18,732 nt of DNA from Bacillota bacterium (GCA_023415815.1 JAEZJL010000398.1:1-18732), one strand, 5' to 3'. Counted from the stretch's first letter, positions 1 to 8,828 are shown. Notes: generated from the sequence alone by a model not told the origin. Program-made: numbers and translations.

Positions 1-474
1 CGCAGACACGGGCTCTAATATAGTATTTCCACCGTCATAGATCGCAATCGTGCATACGCTTTTACCCTCATCCGGCGGCGCTGCCGCCGGTTTATCTACG
101 GATTCCCCGGCGGCGGAATTTCCGTCCGGTGCAGAACTGCCGGTCTCAGGCGGTGCGGCAGGTTTTGCATGCTTCTGCGCTTTTGCTCCGGATTTTTCCG
201 CAGGCTTGACCAACGCCCGGGATGAGAGGGTCCCAGCGCCGTCCGCCGGACTATCGGCCGTCGCCGCCGGTGCGGGGACCTGTAGCCCGTCCGTTTGTGC
301 CGTTTGGCCACCCATGTCCGAAACCTGTTTTTGTCCCTCAGGCATTTGAAGGCCCGCGGACTCAGCAGGCCGTATGCCCTCAGACGGCGCCCGTTCCCCT
401 GCTATGCAGCCGACGGCTGCAAGCATCAGGAGCACCGTGCATAAACAAGCTATAATACGTTTTGATACATTCAT
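1..474 (-). CDS. Secreted lipoprotein, N-terminal part (continues past left edge)
   Basis: Reading from an ATG at 474, 158 codons stay open to the window edge, so the 3' part of the gene is missing. A GAGG ribosome binding site lies 9 bases upstream. The protein opens with a lysine/arginine-poor signal peptide and a lipobox ending AAVGC, with the lipidated cysteine at about residue 23. A long low-complexity linker rich in Pro, Ala, Gly and Ser follows (about residues 25-135). The last visible residues (CTIAIYDGGNTIL) resemble the first strand of a DUF4430 (transcobalamin C-terminal-like) domain; this is an inference from few residues and from the DUF4430-bearing neighbours upstream. The gene is probably the last visible member of the riboswitch-controlled series, anchored to the outer face of the membrane. 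Confidence is high that this is a lipoprotein and low for the domain. Confidence 0.75.
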   Translation of the reverse strand, partial: MNVSKRIIACLCTVLLMLAAVGCIAGERAPSEGIRPAESAGLQMPEGQKQVSDMGGQTAQTDGLQVPAPAATADSPADGAGTLSSRALVKPAEKSGAKAQKHAKPAAPPETGSSAPDGNSAAGESVDKPAAAPPDEGKSVCTIAIYDGGNTILEPVSA

Positions 475-494
475 TAAGGATTACCTCTTTTTTG

Positions 495-692
495 TTATAA
501 TGACGGCCCGGGCAGTCTTGTCCTATCCGGGATAAATACAGCGGTCTTTTCCGTATCATCCCATTCCACCGTCATACCCGGATTTTCCGCTATCTGGCGT
601 ATGGGAGCCATTCCATGGCCTTTCTCCAACTTCGACGCAGCCTCACTTTTTCGGGCAGATCGATATCCCGTGTCTTTGCTTCCTGTGCCCAA
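495..692 (-). pseudogene. Remnant of a copper-amine-oxidase-N-like stalk domain, in frame after a stop
   Basis: These 65 codons lie in the same frame as the 522-residue gene upstream, separated from it only by the TGA at 693-695. The readable part (MAPIRQIAEN then TVEWDDTEKTAVF) matches the second half of the copper amine oxidase N-terminal-like stalk domain found in many Firmicute surface proteins, whose usual form is roughly LVPLRAIAEALGATVEWD. The first half of that domain is not recognisable. No ribosome binding site precedes the TTG that could serve as a start. The simplest reading is a decayed C-terminal domain cut off by a nonsense mutation. A poorly initiated separate small protein is less likely. 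It ends 20 bases before the lipoprotein start. Confidence 0.5.
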
Positions 693-2261
693 TCACGCGG
701 CCGGCTCCATCGCTTTTATCTGTACAGACAAAGCTGCTGGGCGTATATTGCTCCCGCCGGTATCGGCAGTCAGAAGCCAGGCGCCTGTACTGTCGGGCCT
801 GAACACCGCTTTGCCTTCGCCATCGGTAATCGCCGAGGAGGCCCCCAAATATACCTTTTGCCCCGGAAGGGGCTTGCCGTTTGCGGTCAAAAGGACGACC
901 ATAGGAGAATTTTTTACCGGAGAAATTGTCAGTACAGTAAGCTTAGTCAATACGGGGTTCCATATGTAACCGTTAACAAGTACGATGGAGTCGCCTTCCT
1001 TCAATACCCTGCCGGGCTCCACCATGCCGCCGTCCCCGTTTATCAGCCACTGCCATTCATATTCTCCCGCGATGCTTTCAACCGGATGGCCTGTGCCGCC
1101 CTGCAGGGCGGCGGTGTACGGAGTATGGGTCTTTTCCAGGGCAGCCAATACAGCCTGCCCCAGAGTTGTCTGACCCGCCACAATCCCTACGGGGGTCTCG
1201 GAAAGGCAGGTTTTGCCTTTCCCCTCGGCCCGTACGCTCACTCTGCCGTTTGCCTCCGGGCTGTCCGCAGTCCCCGTATTCAGAGAGGTTTTAGAAGCTT
1301 CCTGCGCGCCGTCCCCGGAGGTGCTGCCTGAAAGGCCGTTATAAATGCTGCCTCCGCCCTTGCCGCAGCGTATGAAGGCCGTCAGCGCCTGCGCCGCCTG
1401 TTCGGTTGCCATGCCGTCGGCTTTTCCGTTCATGGTGTGCCTGAAAAGTCCGTCCTTATCGCGGTATTTCATCAGCGCATCCACCAGCGTCGCGCCCTTT
1501 TTGCGGAAGCGCTGGTCTTCCGGGCTTATTCCGCAGACGGCAAGGCCGATGATGACCTGCGACGTACTTTCGGAATTCTCCGTTTTCCAGCTTGCATAGC
1601 CGCCGGAAGCGAGCTGGACGGAAGCGAGGTAGTCCACCGCTTTTTTAATGGCAGCCTCCGCTTTTTGTCCGCCCCTGTGATTGGAAAGGGCGGTCAGGGC
1701 CATGCCGGTCAGATCCACATCCGAGCCCGAGCCTTTTGAAAGTGGAAACCCGCCGTCCCGGTTCTGGAAGGAAAGCATTTCCGCCAAAAGCCTTACCCTT
1801 GTCCACCTGGCACCGGGGGGCTCGGCCTCGCCGTTCAGTGCTATGAGCGCCCACATGGGCCCGTTCGCCCCCTGATAGCTGATATTTTCATAGTTGTATA
1901 ATTTTTCAGCAAGGTCATAGCCGCCCACGTCGCCGGGCTTACCGCCGGCGGCCTTCCATGCAAGAATGGTGCGGGCGTATTCGGTGGCTACGCGGAATAC
2001 ACCCTTTTTCCCCTGCACCCTCGCTTTTATACTCTCCGAATAGGAGCGGGGCACGCTTCGGCCGTTGAGCGCAAGGGCCATCGCCTCCCAGTCGGACAGA
2101 CCCGCGCCGCGGCTTTCATATGAGTCCAGGATTTTTTCAAGCACCGCCTCCGCCGCTTCAACCGTCGGATTCCGGTTCTCCGCCGCTGCGGCGGGGAAGC
2201 AGGACAGCAGGAGGACGGCGGCTAGCAAAAATACCGTTATAAAATTACGCTTTTTGTTCAT
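693..2261 (-). CDS. Secreted transcobalamin-like protein (alpha/alpha toroid + DUF4430-like + Ig-like)
   Basis: A 522-residue exported protein. Residues 1-27 form a signal peptide (hydrophobic core, AAAA cleavage region). Residues about 30-300 contain prenyltransferase/squalene-oxidase-type toroid repeats; three clear units are FQNRDGGF (about 165), VQLASGGY (about 215) and YRDKDGLF (about 266), each followed by a helix. A Gly/Ser/Thr linker (302-340) leads to a DUF4430-like beta domain (about 340-435, with YEWQWLING and the EGDSIVLVNG turn). An Ig-like or carboxypeptidase-regulatory-like sandwich (about 442-520) ends the protein. Toroid plus DUF4430 is the domain order of animal transcobalamin and intrinsic factor, which bind cobalamin between the two domains. 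The gene starts 30 bases after the SLH protein gene, with AAAAGGTAG as ribosome binding site, so it is probably cotranscribed. It lacks SLH or sortase signals, and its possible stalk domain is cut off by the stop codon. The B12-binding role is inferred from fold order and the upstream riboswitches. Confidence 0.8.
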   Translation of the reverse strand: MNKKRNFITVFLLAAVLLLSCFPAAAAENRNPTVEAAEAVLEKILDSYESRGAGLSDWEAMALALNGRSVPRSYSESIKARVQGKKGVFRVATEYARTILAWKAAGGKPGDVGGYDLAEKLYNYENISYQGANGPMWALIALNGEAEPPGARWTRVRLLAEMLSFQNRDGGFPLSKGSGSDVDLTGMALTALSNHRGGQKAEAAIKKAVDYLASVQLASGGYASWKTENSESTSQVIIGLAVCGISPEDQRFRKKGATLVDALMKYRDKDGLFRHTMNGKADGMATEQAAQALTAFIRCGKGGGSIYNGLSGSTSGDGAQEASKTSLNTGTADSPEANGRVSVRAEGKGKTCLSETPVGIVAGQTTLGQAVLAALEKTHTPYTAALQGGTGHPVESIAGEYEWQWLINGDGGMVEPGRVLKEGDSIVLVNGYIWNPVLTKLTVLTISPVKNSPMVVLLTANGKPLPGQKVYLGASSAITDGEGKAVFRPDSTGAWLLTADTGGSNIRPAALSVQIKAMEPAA

Positions 2262-2291
2262 ATCGTTTTCTACCTTTTAATACTTATTTCT

Positions 2292-5200
2292 TCATTTCAT
2301 TTCCGTAAGGACGGTATATAGGAACCAGGCGCACTCTGCCCGGCTGGCTGCGCTTCCGGGGTTGAGCTTCCCGTCTGTGCTGTCGATCAGGCCATAGCCG
2401 GCGAGCGCATCCACCGCTTCCTCGGCATAGCCGGAAAGGTCTGCCCTGTCGCTGAAGGCGGTCGCAAGCTCCGTCCTGTCGTACCGGTCCAGAAGTCCCA
2501 GCTTTACAAGCAAACGGTAGGCGATAGTAAGCATCTGCTCCCTGCTGATTTCAGCATCGGGGTCAAAACGCTTCCCGCCGACGCCCTCCGTAATGCCGAG
2601 GGCCTTTGCCGCAAGCGCCGTTTCGTAGTAATAGCTGCCGGACGGCACATCCGTAAACTGCTCAGTCCCTGAAGTGTCCACTATAGGCTCCAGTGCATGG
2701 ATCAGCATGCTGACAAGCTGCGCGCGTGTGGTTTTTTTGTCAGGGGCAAATTGATTGCCGCCCACGCCGGCGATGATATCCCTGGCCGCCATGTATTCGA
2801 CAGCCTCCTGCATCCTATTTTCCGTAACATCCGCGAAGCTCTTTTTGTTGTAGCCTACGGCATACCTGCTGAAATGAGCGGCTGTAAAGTAAACAAGTCC
2901 GGTTTTTTCATCATACCGGCAGTTTTTGACCACCTCAAGCCCGCCCGTCCCATTGATACAGTAGATGACGACGGCGTTCGGATTCTCTTCCGCCGCCGGC
3001 TTATACGGAATGCCTACCCGGACACTGCCTCCCCCGAAGGAGGATATGTCCGCGCCGCCGGCCGTCACGCTGAAATCATAAACCGGCCTGTTTCCCGCGG
3101 CGGCCTTCGTCTCGGAGGACAGGTCGTCAAATGGGACGGAAGCGACCGTAATTGTAAGCCCCGCTCCCGCGGAATCCGCCGCTCTGGCTATAGCGGCCGC
3201 GGCAGTGGGGTCGAAGGTCAGCTCTGAAAACGCGGAGGAAATTTTAAGCGCCGTGTTTTTTACCCCGGCCAGTGTGCCGACGGCTTCCCTCGTCAATGCG
3301 ACGTCAAGCGCCATGGCTCCGCCTGGAACCCCGACCTTTAGCGCGGCTATGGCAGTGCCGCCGTCAGCGGCCTCCTGCGCCTTTTTGAGCAGGTCGTTCA
3401 AAGTATCTCCCTTGATTGTGGAGGTGGCCCTGCCTTTTGCGTCCAGAACGGACTCCACCTCTTTCGTGGCGCCGGCGCCCGGAACGGACGGCGCATTGCT
3501 GTCCCCCCAGTGCCCGGAGCCTTCTTCACGGCGGTAGTTATCAGTGTAGTGCCATGCGACGGCGTCTCCGTCCTCCAGGATGTATGTCCGCAGCCCGACG
3601 TCGGGATGATGGCTGTTCACGGTATACATCCAGCCGCTGTCGGGACCGTTGTTGAAGTCGAAGAGCCAGAAGCCCCCGAAGGATGGCGGAGCCCTGATGC
3701 CGCCTATATAGTTGTGCGCGGTCTCTTCATAGCTCAGACCGTGCTCTGACAGCACCTTGTCAAATACGTCGAATACACTGGAGCCCTGGGGTACCGTCGC
3801 ACTGACTGCCGGAATCCATGTCTGGAAAGCAGTGTGCTTGTCCGGCGTGCCATGGATGGTGTCGCCAATAAGCTCAAAGGTGACAGTGATAGTCGCTTTC
3901 GGAGGGTCTGAGGGAGTGTCCGGACCGGTGCTGCCGTTTTTCGTCAGGCTCCTGTATGCCGCGGCAGCCTTAACGCATATCTCGGAAACCTCCTGTGAGG
4001 TCGTCTCCCGCTTTTCCAGCAGCTTCCGTACATTAAGGACGCCGTTTTTATAGCCGGCAAAGCTTGCCTCCGTATATTCTCCCTTATCTGTAAATTCAGG
4101 GATCAGGTCGCTGTCAAGTCCTTTGACTGCGTCCAGCAGCCTGAAGTATTTCTCGCCGTGGCCTTTCATTTCTCCGTCCGGTATTTTTTCGGCGTTATCG
4201 TAAGCATTTCTTAGGAGAGCGGCGCTGGCGGCTGTGTAGACGCTCATGTCCCCGCCCAGGATCGTCCCCGCGTCCAGGAGCGTCGCGTCCATATCGCCGC
4301 GTTTGAGACATAACCGCTGCCATACGTTACTTCCCTGAACGATGTCCCCCAGGCCGATGATGGCGTCCTTGTTATAATCGGGGAATTTGCTTTCGTATTT
4401 GGAGATGGAATAATAAAATTGACCGTCCGGCCTCTGATATTTTTCAAAAATATCAATGGGATTCCGGCCGTCCCTCGTCCATTCCTCCGAGGCCAGGTCC
4501 GCTCCGGCCGCCGCCAGGCCCGACACGGCGCACCCATGCGTATTGATGTTGAGCCCGTAGTCGAGGCAGTCGAACATTGACGCGAATTCTCCGGCCGCAA
4601 CCTGCCGGTCCTTGAACGATTCCGCAATGGACCGCATTTCCGTTTCGCCGATCACGTCCTTGTGGTTCTGGACGGCGCACAGGGCCCAGCCGCGCATGTC
4701 CAGGTTGAAGCCCGCGCTGGCGGCCTGGTTTTTTACTATGGTGACCAGGGCAGGGTTATAGTCCGCTCCGGCCGCGTCCAGCGCCAGAAGAGCCCAGATG
4801 TTGTTGGCATAAGGTCCGAACGCACCCGTATTATTGATCTCGCATGACTTGAGCTTTTCCACATAGTTTATGCCTTTGTAGTCGTATGGGTTATCCCCCG
4901 TCAGTATGAGCTGCATGATTATCGCGGCATAGTCCGTTGCCTGATAAGTGCTGAAAATACCTCTTTTATGTGTTGTTACATCATACACCTTATATTGCGA
5001 AGGATCCCGGCCTGCGGCGGCAAGCTCAAAGACGCCCCAGTAGCCGAGGCCCGATACGTCGGAGCCGTATTCCTTATCAAAGCCCTCCATGGTTTTGTCG
5101 AGGAGCGCCTGCGCCCTGGCCCTGGCGCCCTCAATCACAGAAGCCGCGGCCGGGCTTTCCGCGGATACGGAAAAGGCCGAAAAGGATTTCGGGGCATTAT

Positions 5201-7814
5201 CTGATAAGGCGGCGAAGGCGGCAGCCGTATTCACCTTTTCAAGCCCTTCATATGCCTTGATAACAGCGTCGCATGCGTTGAACACGCTCTCCGTGGTGGA
5301 TTGCTTGCGTGCAAGCTCCACGCCCATCGCGGTCAGCTTTGTTTTAAAATCCGCAAAGCTCCCGGCGGTGTATGAGGCTTCATCTGTAAAAACGGGAAGA
5401 AAATCCGCAGTCAGTCCCCGAATCGCCAAAACAAGGTTGAAATATTTTTCTCCGAAGCCTTTTGTCTCCCCTGAAGCAATAAAATCCTCCGCATCCTTTT
5501 TTGCTATCTCCAGAGTCTGGCCGCTCAGCGGGGAATACAATTCAAGCCCCTGCCCGATCAGTATCCGGGCTTTTTCCACCGCTTCTTCCAAATCGCCGCG
5601 GGTAAGGCGGGCCTCCGACCAGACATCTGCGCCTGCCACGATGTCCCCCAGAGTTATGATGGCGTCGAAATTTACTATCCCCCCGGCGGAATCGGGGAGC
5701 TGTTTGAAAGTTCCGTCCTCCAGCTGGTATTTTTGCAGAATATCCAGCGGCGTCTGCCCGGACTGCAACCACCCGTCCTGGACGGAACCCTCGGCTTCTC
5801 TGTCAAGGACCTCTCCAATAGCCGTAAGTCCTGAAGCTACAACCGAGTGCGTGGTTATATTATTCCGGCTTGCCTCCGGCAGGGTACCGTCGTAAAAAAT
5901 TCCGGCATATTCACCGGCTTCGGCCTGGCAGCCGTGAATCTTCTTAACGGCCTCTTCTATAGCCGCGTCAACCTGGGACACCGACCTGTGTGCGGCAAGC
6001 GCGCACAATGCCCGCCCGAGCGTATCAAGGGAAGTACCTTCATCACCCGGAATAGCGCTGACATTGGCGATCAGCCCCTCGTTATACGACCCTCCCGCCG
6101 CATCCAGCGCAAGCAGCGTCCAGATATTGTCCTCGGCGCCGCCGAAATCACCGTTTCCTTCCTTATCAAGCCTTTCGAGCTCTTCCACATAGTTTATATC
6201 TTTATAATGATAAGGGTTCTGTCCGGTCAGCGCCAGCTGGAGGATTACAAGCGCATAATCTTTAGCGCTAAAGGCGGTCCGGTCGCCATCCTTGTATGCC
6301 GCGACGTCGTAAAATTTATAGCCGGATAAATCCATGCCCGTGCTTGCCAGCGCGAAAGCGCCCCAGAAGCCCGCGGACGACAGGTCTTTCCCGTAAGCCG
6401 CGTCAACGGCTGCCACAGCCTTGTCAAGGAGCAGCTCGGCCTGGCTTTTTATCTGGCTTTTGACCGAGATTTTAAAACCCTTCGTCTTGGATGCGGCGCC
6501 CTTTGAAACGGTGGCAGTGAGAGTTACCGTCCTCTTACCCTCCGCAGGGAGCGTCACATACCCGTCGTCTGTAATCAATTCCGGCCTATCGGAGCTCCAG
6601 CTTATTTCGGAGCCGTTAGGTCCGGCCGCGGGAAGCTCGAGCCGCGCCGTATCTTCCACGGTTCCGGGCATTGTCAGCGATTTCCTGTCCGCCAGGACGC
6701 CTTTTATATTCTGCGCCGCCGGGGTTATAATTCTCTTCCAGGCACTTTCCCCGGCGACGATATCGCTCAGCGCTATCAACACCTGCTGGGTGTCGAACTC
6801 TATGCCGGCAGCGGTGGTATTGTTATTGTCACTGGATATATTTTTATAGCTGCCGTCCGCTTGCTTTTTGGCAGCTATCGTCTCCAGCAGGTTGTAGGGT
6901 TTTGGGTTGCTGTCTGTGCTGGATAGCAAGTCCTTCCTGTTTGCTGCAACCAACGCGGGAATGATGTAATAGCTGTCTATAAAAGGAGTGCTCGCTGAGG
7001 GAGCTATCCTTCCCAGCGCAGCGCCAATAGAGACACTGACAGCCTCCCCGAGTGTCTTTTTTGTCTGCGGGTCGACGGTGGGGTAATCTTTGTAATTGGA
7101 CAGCGCGATAATGGCATTGCATGCGCCGTACAGGGTGTTGGAGGAATACTGGAACTTTCCCATGGTCGCCAGCACCGATGAGTGGAAGGAGCCCTCGGCA
7201 AAGCCTCCCGAACTGTCCTGCTCGCCTATCAGCGCGAGCACGGCTCCCACGCGCCCCTTTCTGGTGCCTTCCTCCGCGTTCGGCCATTCGGCGTCCGGGT
7301 CCACCCCGTAATAGGCGTCTATAGCCAGTATCGCCCTAGCCTGTGTGGATGCATTGTGCTTGTTAATGGAACTAAGCTTCAGGTTTTCAAACCAGCCGTC
7401 CGCTCCCTGCTGTGCCAGGAGGGCTTGAATCTCTCCCCCGGGATCCTCTCCCCTGGCGATCATGTCGAAAATCCTATCCGTACGGGCCAGGACAATGGAC
7501 CACGGATTATTTTTTTCATCCGCGGCGTTTTTAAAGCGGCCGGAGTAAATATAAATAGCTCCTCCGGTACTCGGCTCGAACTGTGATTCGTCAAGCCCGG
7601 CGGCTTTCAGGGCAAACGGATACAGGGACATGCCAAGCCCGGGCTTTCCGCTTTCGGAATCCGGATTAAAGCTCTTCAAATAGCCTTCTATTCCTGCGAT
7701 CATCTCTTGCGGGGAGGGGCCGGTGGCCCCTGCCGCCAATGACACGGGCAGCATGGATAATATCATCACGCCTGCAAGGATCAGGCTTATCAATTTTTGC
7801 TTAAAATGCCTCAT
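2292..7814 (-). CDS. Giant S-layer-anchored transcobalamin-like protein (three toroid blocks, DUF4430, three SLH)
   Basis: A 1840-residue exported protein. Domains in order: signal peptide 1-28; first toroid block about 35-360; atrophied bacterial Ig-like domain about 365-455; second toroid block about 456-740 followed by a helical segment 742-865; third toroid block about 895-1170 with a matching helical segment 1172-1292; DUF4430 about 1306-1428 (WLFDFNNGPDSGWMYTVN and LEDGDAVAWHY); a beta-rich domain about 1450-1655; three SLH repeats about 1658-1840, which bind secondary wall polymers. Blocks two and three are clearly duplicated: GYKFYDVAAYK versus QYKVYDVTTHK, NIWTLLALDAAG versus NIWALLALDAAG, and the INYVE motif in both. 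The ATG has an AAGGAGA ribosome binding site 9 bases upstream. The gene follows the small DUF4430 gene after 154 bases that contain a hairpin. The three toroids could offer several ligand sites on one surface stalk; that is inference. Confidence 0.85.
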   Translation of the reverse strand: MRHFKQKLISLILAGVMILSMLPVSLAAGATGPSPQEMIAGIEGYLKSFNPDSESGKPGLGMSLYPFALKAAGLDESQFEPSTGGAIYIYSGRFKNAADEKNNPWSIVLARTDRIFDMIARGEDPGGEIQALLAQQGADGWFENLKLSSINKHNASTQARAILAIDAYYGVDPDAEWPNAEEGTRKGRVGAVLALIGEQDSSGGFAEGSFHSSVLATMGKFQYSSNTLYGACNAIIALSNYKDYPTVDPQTKKTLGEAVSVSIGAALGRIAPSASTPFIDSYYIIPALVAANRKDLLSSTDSNPKPYNLLETIAAKKQADGSYKNISSDNNNTTAAGIEFDTQQVLIALSDIVAGESAWKRIITPAAQNIKGVLADRKSLTMPGTVEDTARLELPAAGPNGSEISWSSDRPELITDDGYVTLPAEGKRTVTLTATVSKGAASKTKGFKISVKSQIKSQAELLLDKAVAAVDAAYGKDLSSAGFWGAFALASTGMDLSGYKFYDVAAYKDGDRTAFSAKDYALVILQLALTGQNPYHYKDINYVEELERLDKEGNGDFGGAEDNIWTLLALDAAGGSYNEGLIANVSAIPGDEGTSLDTLGRALCALAAHRSVSQVDAAIEEAVKKIHGCQAEAGEYAGIFYDGTLPEASRNNITTHSVVASGLTAIGEVLDREAEGSVQDGWLQSGQTPLDILQKYQLEDGTFKQLPDSAGGIVNFDAIITLGDIVAGADVWSEARLTRGDLEEAVEKARILIGQGLELYSPLSGQTLEIAKKDAEDFIASGETKGFGEKYFNLVLAIRGLTADFLPVFTDEASYTAGSFADFKTKLTAMGVELARKQSTTESVFNACDAVIKAYEGLEKVNTAAAFAALSDNAPKSFSAFSVSAESPAAASVIEGARARAQALLDKTMEGFDKEYGSDVSGLGYWGVFELAAAGRDPSQYKVYDVTTHKRGIFSTYQATDYAAIIMQLILTGDNPYDYKGINYVEKLKSCEINNTGAFGPYANNIWALLALDAAGADYNPALVTIVKNQAASAGFNLDMRGWALCAVQNHKDVIGETEMRSIAESFKDRQVAAGEFASMFDCLDYGLNINTHGCAVSGLAAAGADLASEEWTRDGRNPIDIFEKYQRPDGQFYYSISKYESKFPDYNKDAIIGLGDIVQGSNVWQRLCLKRGDMDATLLDAGTILGGDMSVYTAASAALLRNAYDNAEKIPDGEMKGHGEKYFRLLDAVKGLDSDLIPEFTDKGEYTEASFAGYKNGVLNVRKLLEKRETTSQEVSEICVKAAAAYRSLTKNGSTGPDTPSDPPKATITVTFELIGDTIHGTPDKHTAFQTWIPAVSATVPQGSSVFDVFDKVLSEHGLSYEETAHNYIGGIRAPPSFGGFWLFDFNNGPDSGWMYTVNSHHPDVGLRTYILEDGDAVAWHYTDNYRREEGSGHWGDSNAPSVPGAGATKEVESVLDAKGRATSTIKGDTLNDLLKKAQEAADGGTAIAALKVGVPGGAMALDVALTREAVGTLAGVKNTALKISSAFSELTFDPTAAAAIARAADSAGAGLTITVASVPFDDLSSETKAAAGNRPVYDFSVTAGGADISSFGGGSVRVGIPYKPAAEENPNAVVIYCINGTGGLEVVKNCRYDEKTGLVYFTAAHFSRYAVGYNKKSFADVTENRMQEAVEYMAARDIIAGVGGNQFAPDKKTTRAQLVSMLIHALEPIVDTSGTEQFTDVPSGSYYYETALAAKALGITEGVGGKRFDPDAEISREQMLTIAYRLLVKLGLLDRYDRTELATAFSDRADLSGYAEEAVDALAGYGLIDSTDGKLNPGSAASRAECAWFLYTVLTEMK

Positions 7815-7843
7815 CTTTTTCTATCTCCTTTTTGTATGCCAAA

Positions 7844-7873
7844 GGGTGAAAGGAATGGTTCTTCCTTTCACCC
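7844..7873 (-). terminator. Intercistronic hairpin, partial terminator or processing site
   Basis: Eleven-base-pair perfect stem (GGGTGAAAGGA pairing with TCCTTTCACCC) with an 8-base loop, between the small DUF4430 gene and the 1840-residue gene. Only TTTGG follows on the minus strand, so full termination is doubtful. It may lower read-through into the very long gene or protect the upstream message, giving more of the small protein than of the giant one. Confidence 0.55.
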
Positions 7874-7968
7874 CTCAAATCCTGAGTAATCAAGCGGAGG
7901 CCTCCCGCATTTACCAGGGGATGCACCGCCGCCGTAGAATCGGCTGTACGTTTTCTTAGCACCTGTGC

Positions 7969-8577
7969 TTACCAATGAGTCTCAACATATTCATATGAAA
8001 ATTTGATAGACGTCACCAGGTCGACGGTATCTTCGGCGGTATTGAGATTGGCCAGCAGCAGATTGCTGGCGTAGAGCGGGGCTTCAATCAGGTCGCCCGG
8101 GTCTACGGGATCCTGGTTTTTATCCTCCCGCTGCCCGTTGACGTAAAGGATCCAGGAATAGCCCTTCCAGTAGGATTGGCCGGGGGTTTCCGAATAATAG
8201 CTCTCGGTCTCCGCCGTATCCTCGCCGAATATGCTGCTGATGTACGCTCCGTCCGGATTGCTGTATGTATCCCAAAGGACCGGGCTGTACTCTTCCACAC
8301 CCAGGTTCGTGAGTGCCTGTACGACGGCGTCCATCACTGTTGGCTGACCCGCATACTGGTGCACCGCACCTGACGGTACGTCAAACAGGGTGGAAAAGCC
8401 CGCTGTGTTGAAGGATATGTCATCCTCCACGGCAATTTCACTACCCAGATACTCAAAGCTTACCGACGTGGTCACCGTTGCGGGAAGCTCAACCGCAAAA
8501 GCCGGGGCAGCGGCAAAAACCGTCAGCATCAGAACGGTGAGTAAAAGAGCGATTGGTTTTCTTAGTGCTCTTTTCAT
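7969..8577 (-). CDS. Secreted stand-alone DUF4430 (transcobalamin C-terminal-like) protein
   Basis: A 202-residue protein with a clear signal peptide (MKRALRKPIA, hydrophobic core, AAPAFA cleavage site near residue 28). The mature part has a DUF4430-like pattern: a first beta strand (TTSVSFEYLG), a helix region like other family members (TVMDAVVQAL), then YWKGYSWILYVNG and a DPGDLIE turn. The ATG at 8577 is preferred over upstream in-frame codons because a strong AGGAGGT lies 8 bases before it and the signal peptide begins there. It is the first sizeable gene after the two cobalamin riboswitches. In transcobalamin the equivalent domain caps the corrinoid bound by the toroid domain, so this could be a free capping partner for the toroid proteins encoded next; that is inference. 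The C-terminal part after the turn (about 175-202) is unassigned. Confidence 0.8.
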   Translation of the reverse strand: MKRALRKPIALLLTVLMLTVFAAAPAFAVELPATVTTSVSFEYLGSEIAVEDDISFNTAGFSTLFDVPSGAVHQYAGQPTVMDAVVQALTNLGVEEYSPVLWDTYSNPDGAYISSIFGEDTAETESYYSETPGQSYWKGYSWILYVNGQREDKNQDPVDPGDLIEAPLYASNLLLANLNTAEDTVDLVTSIKFSYEYVETHW

Positions 8578-8632
8578 AATAAAATACCTCCTGACTGTAT
8601 TTTTAAATTTTATGACGATATGGTAATCCTGA

Positions 8633-8659
8633 TTAATGGAGACGACCAAAAACATTCAT
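8633..8659 (-). CDS. Possible 8-residue leader peptide
   Basis: A short frame (MNVFGRLH) with a strong GGGGGAG ribosome binding site 7 bases before its ATG, in the leader between the riboswitch terminator and the DUF4430 gene. The GGAGA of its binding site can pair with TCTCC inside the frame. It may be a leader peptide that couples translation, or chance. No family can be assigned. Confidence 0.25.
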   Translation of the reverse strand: MNVFGRLH

Positions 8660-8796
8660 CGGAATCTCCCCCTTTATTCATTTTTCGGCTCCCATAAAGC
8701 ATCTGCGCCAAAGCGTACACTGTTAGCTGTATGATAAAGCCCCATGGGCATCCGTCCCTTCTCCTTTGCGCATACGGCGTTTTGCCGGATGAATCA

Positions 8797-8828
8797 GAAA
8801 ATCCCTGCTTCCGAAGGAAAACAGGGAT
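8797..8828 (-). terminator. Intrinsic terminator after cobalamin riboswitch 2
   Basis: Stem ATCCCTG/CAGGGAT with an inner TTCC-GGAA stem around a UUCG-type loop, followed by TTTTC on the minus strand. It lies about 90 bases after the aptamer and well upstream of the first gene, where a transcriptional expression platform is expected. Confidence 0.75.

Noticed and set aside
615..1331. Long plus-strand open frame opposite the 522-residue gene
   Set aside because: It is the antisense of a well-supported gene with signal peptide and domains; its translation has no family character and no ribosome binding site.
693..7814. Terpene cyclase or prenyltransferase enzymes, suggested by the toroid repeats
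   Set aside because: The proteins are exported, lack the DXDD or zinc-binding residues expected of those enzymes as far as I can see, and are fused to DUF4430, Ig and SLH domains.
8578..8655. 26-residue N-terminal extension of the small DUF4430 protein
   Set aside because: The strong AGGAGGT and the signal peptide both place the start at 8577; the extension would mask the signal peptide.
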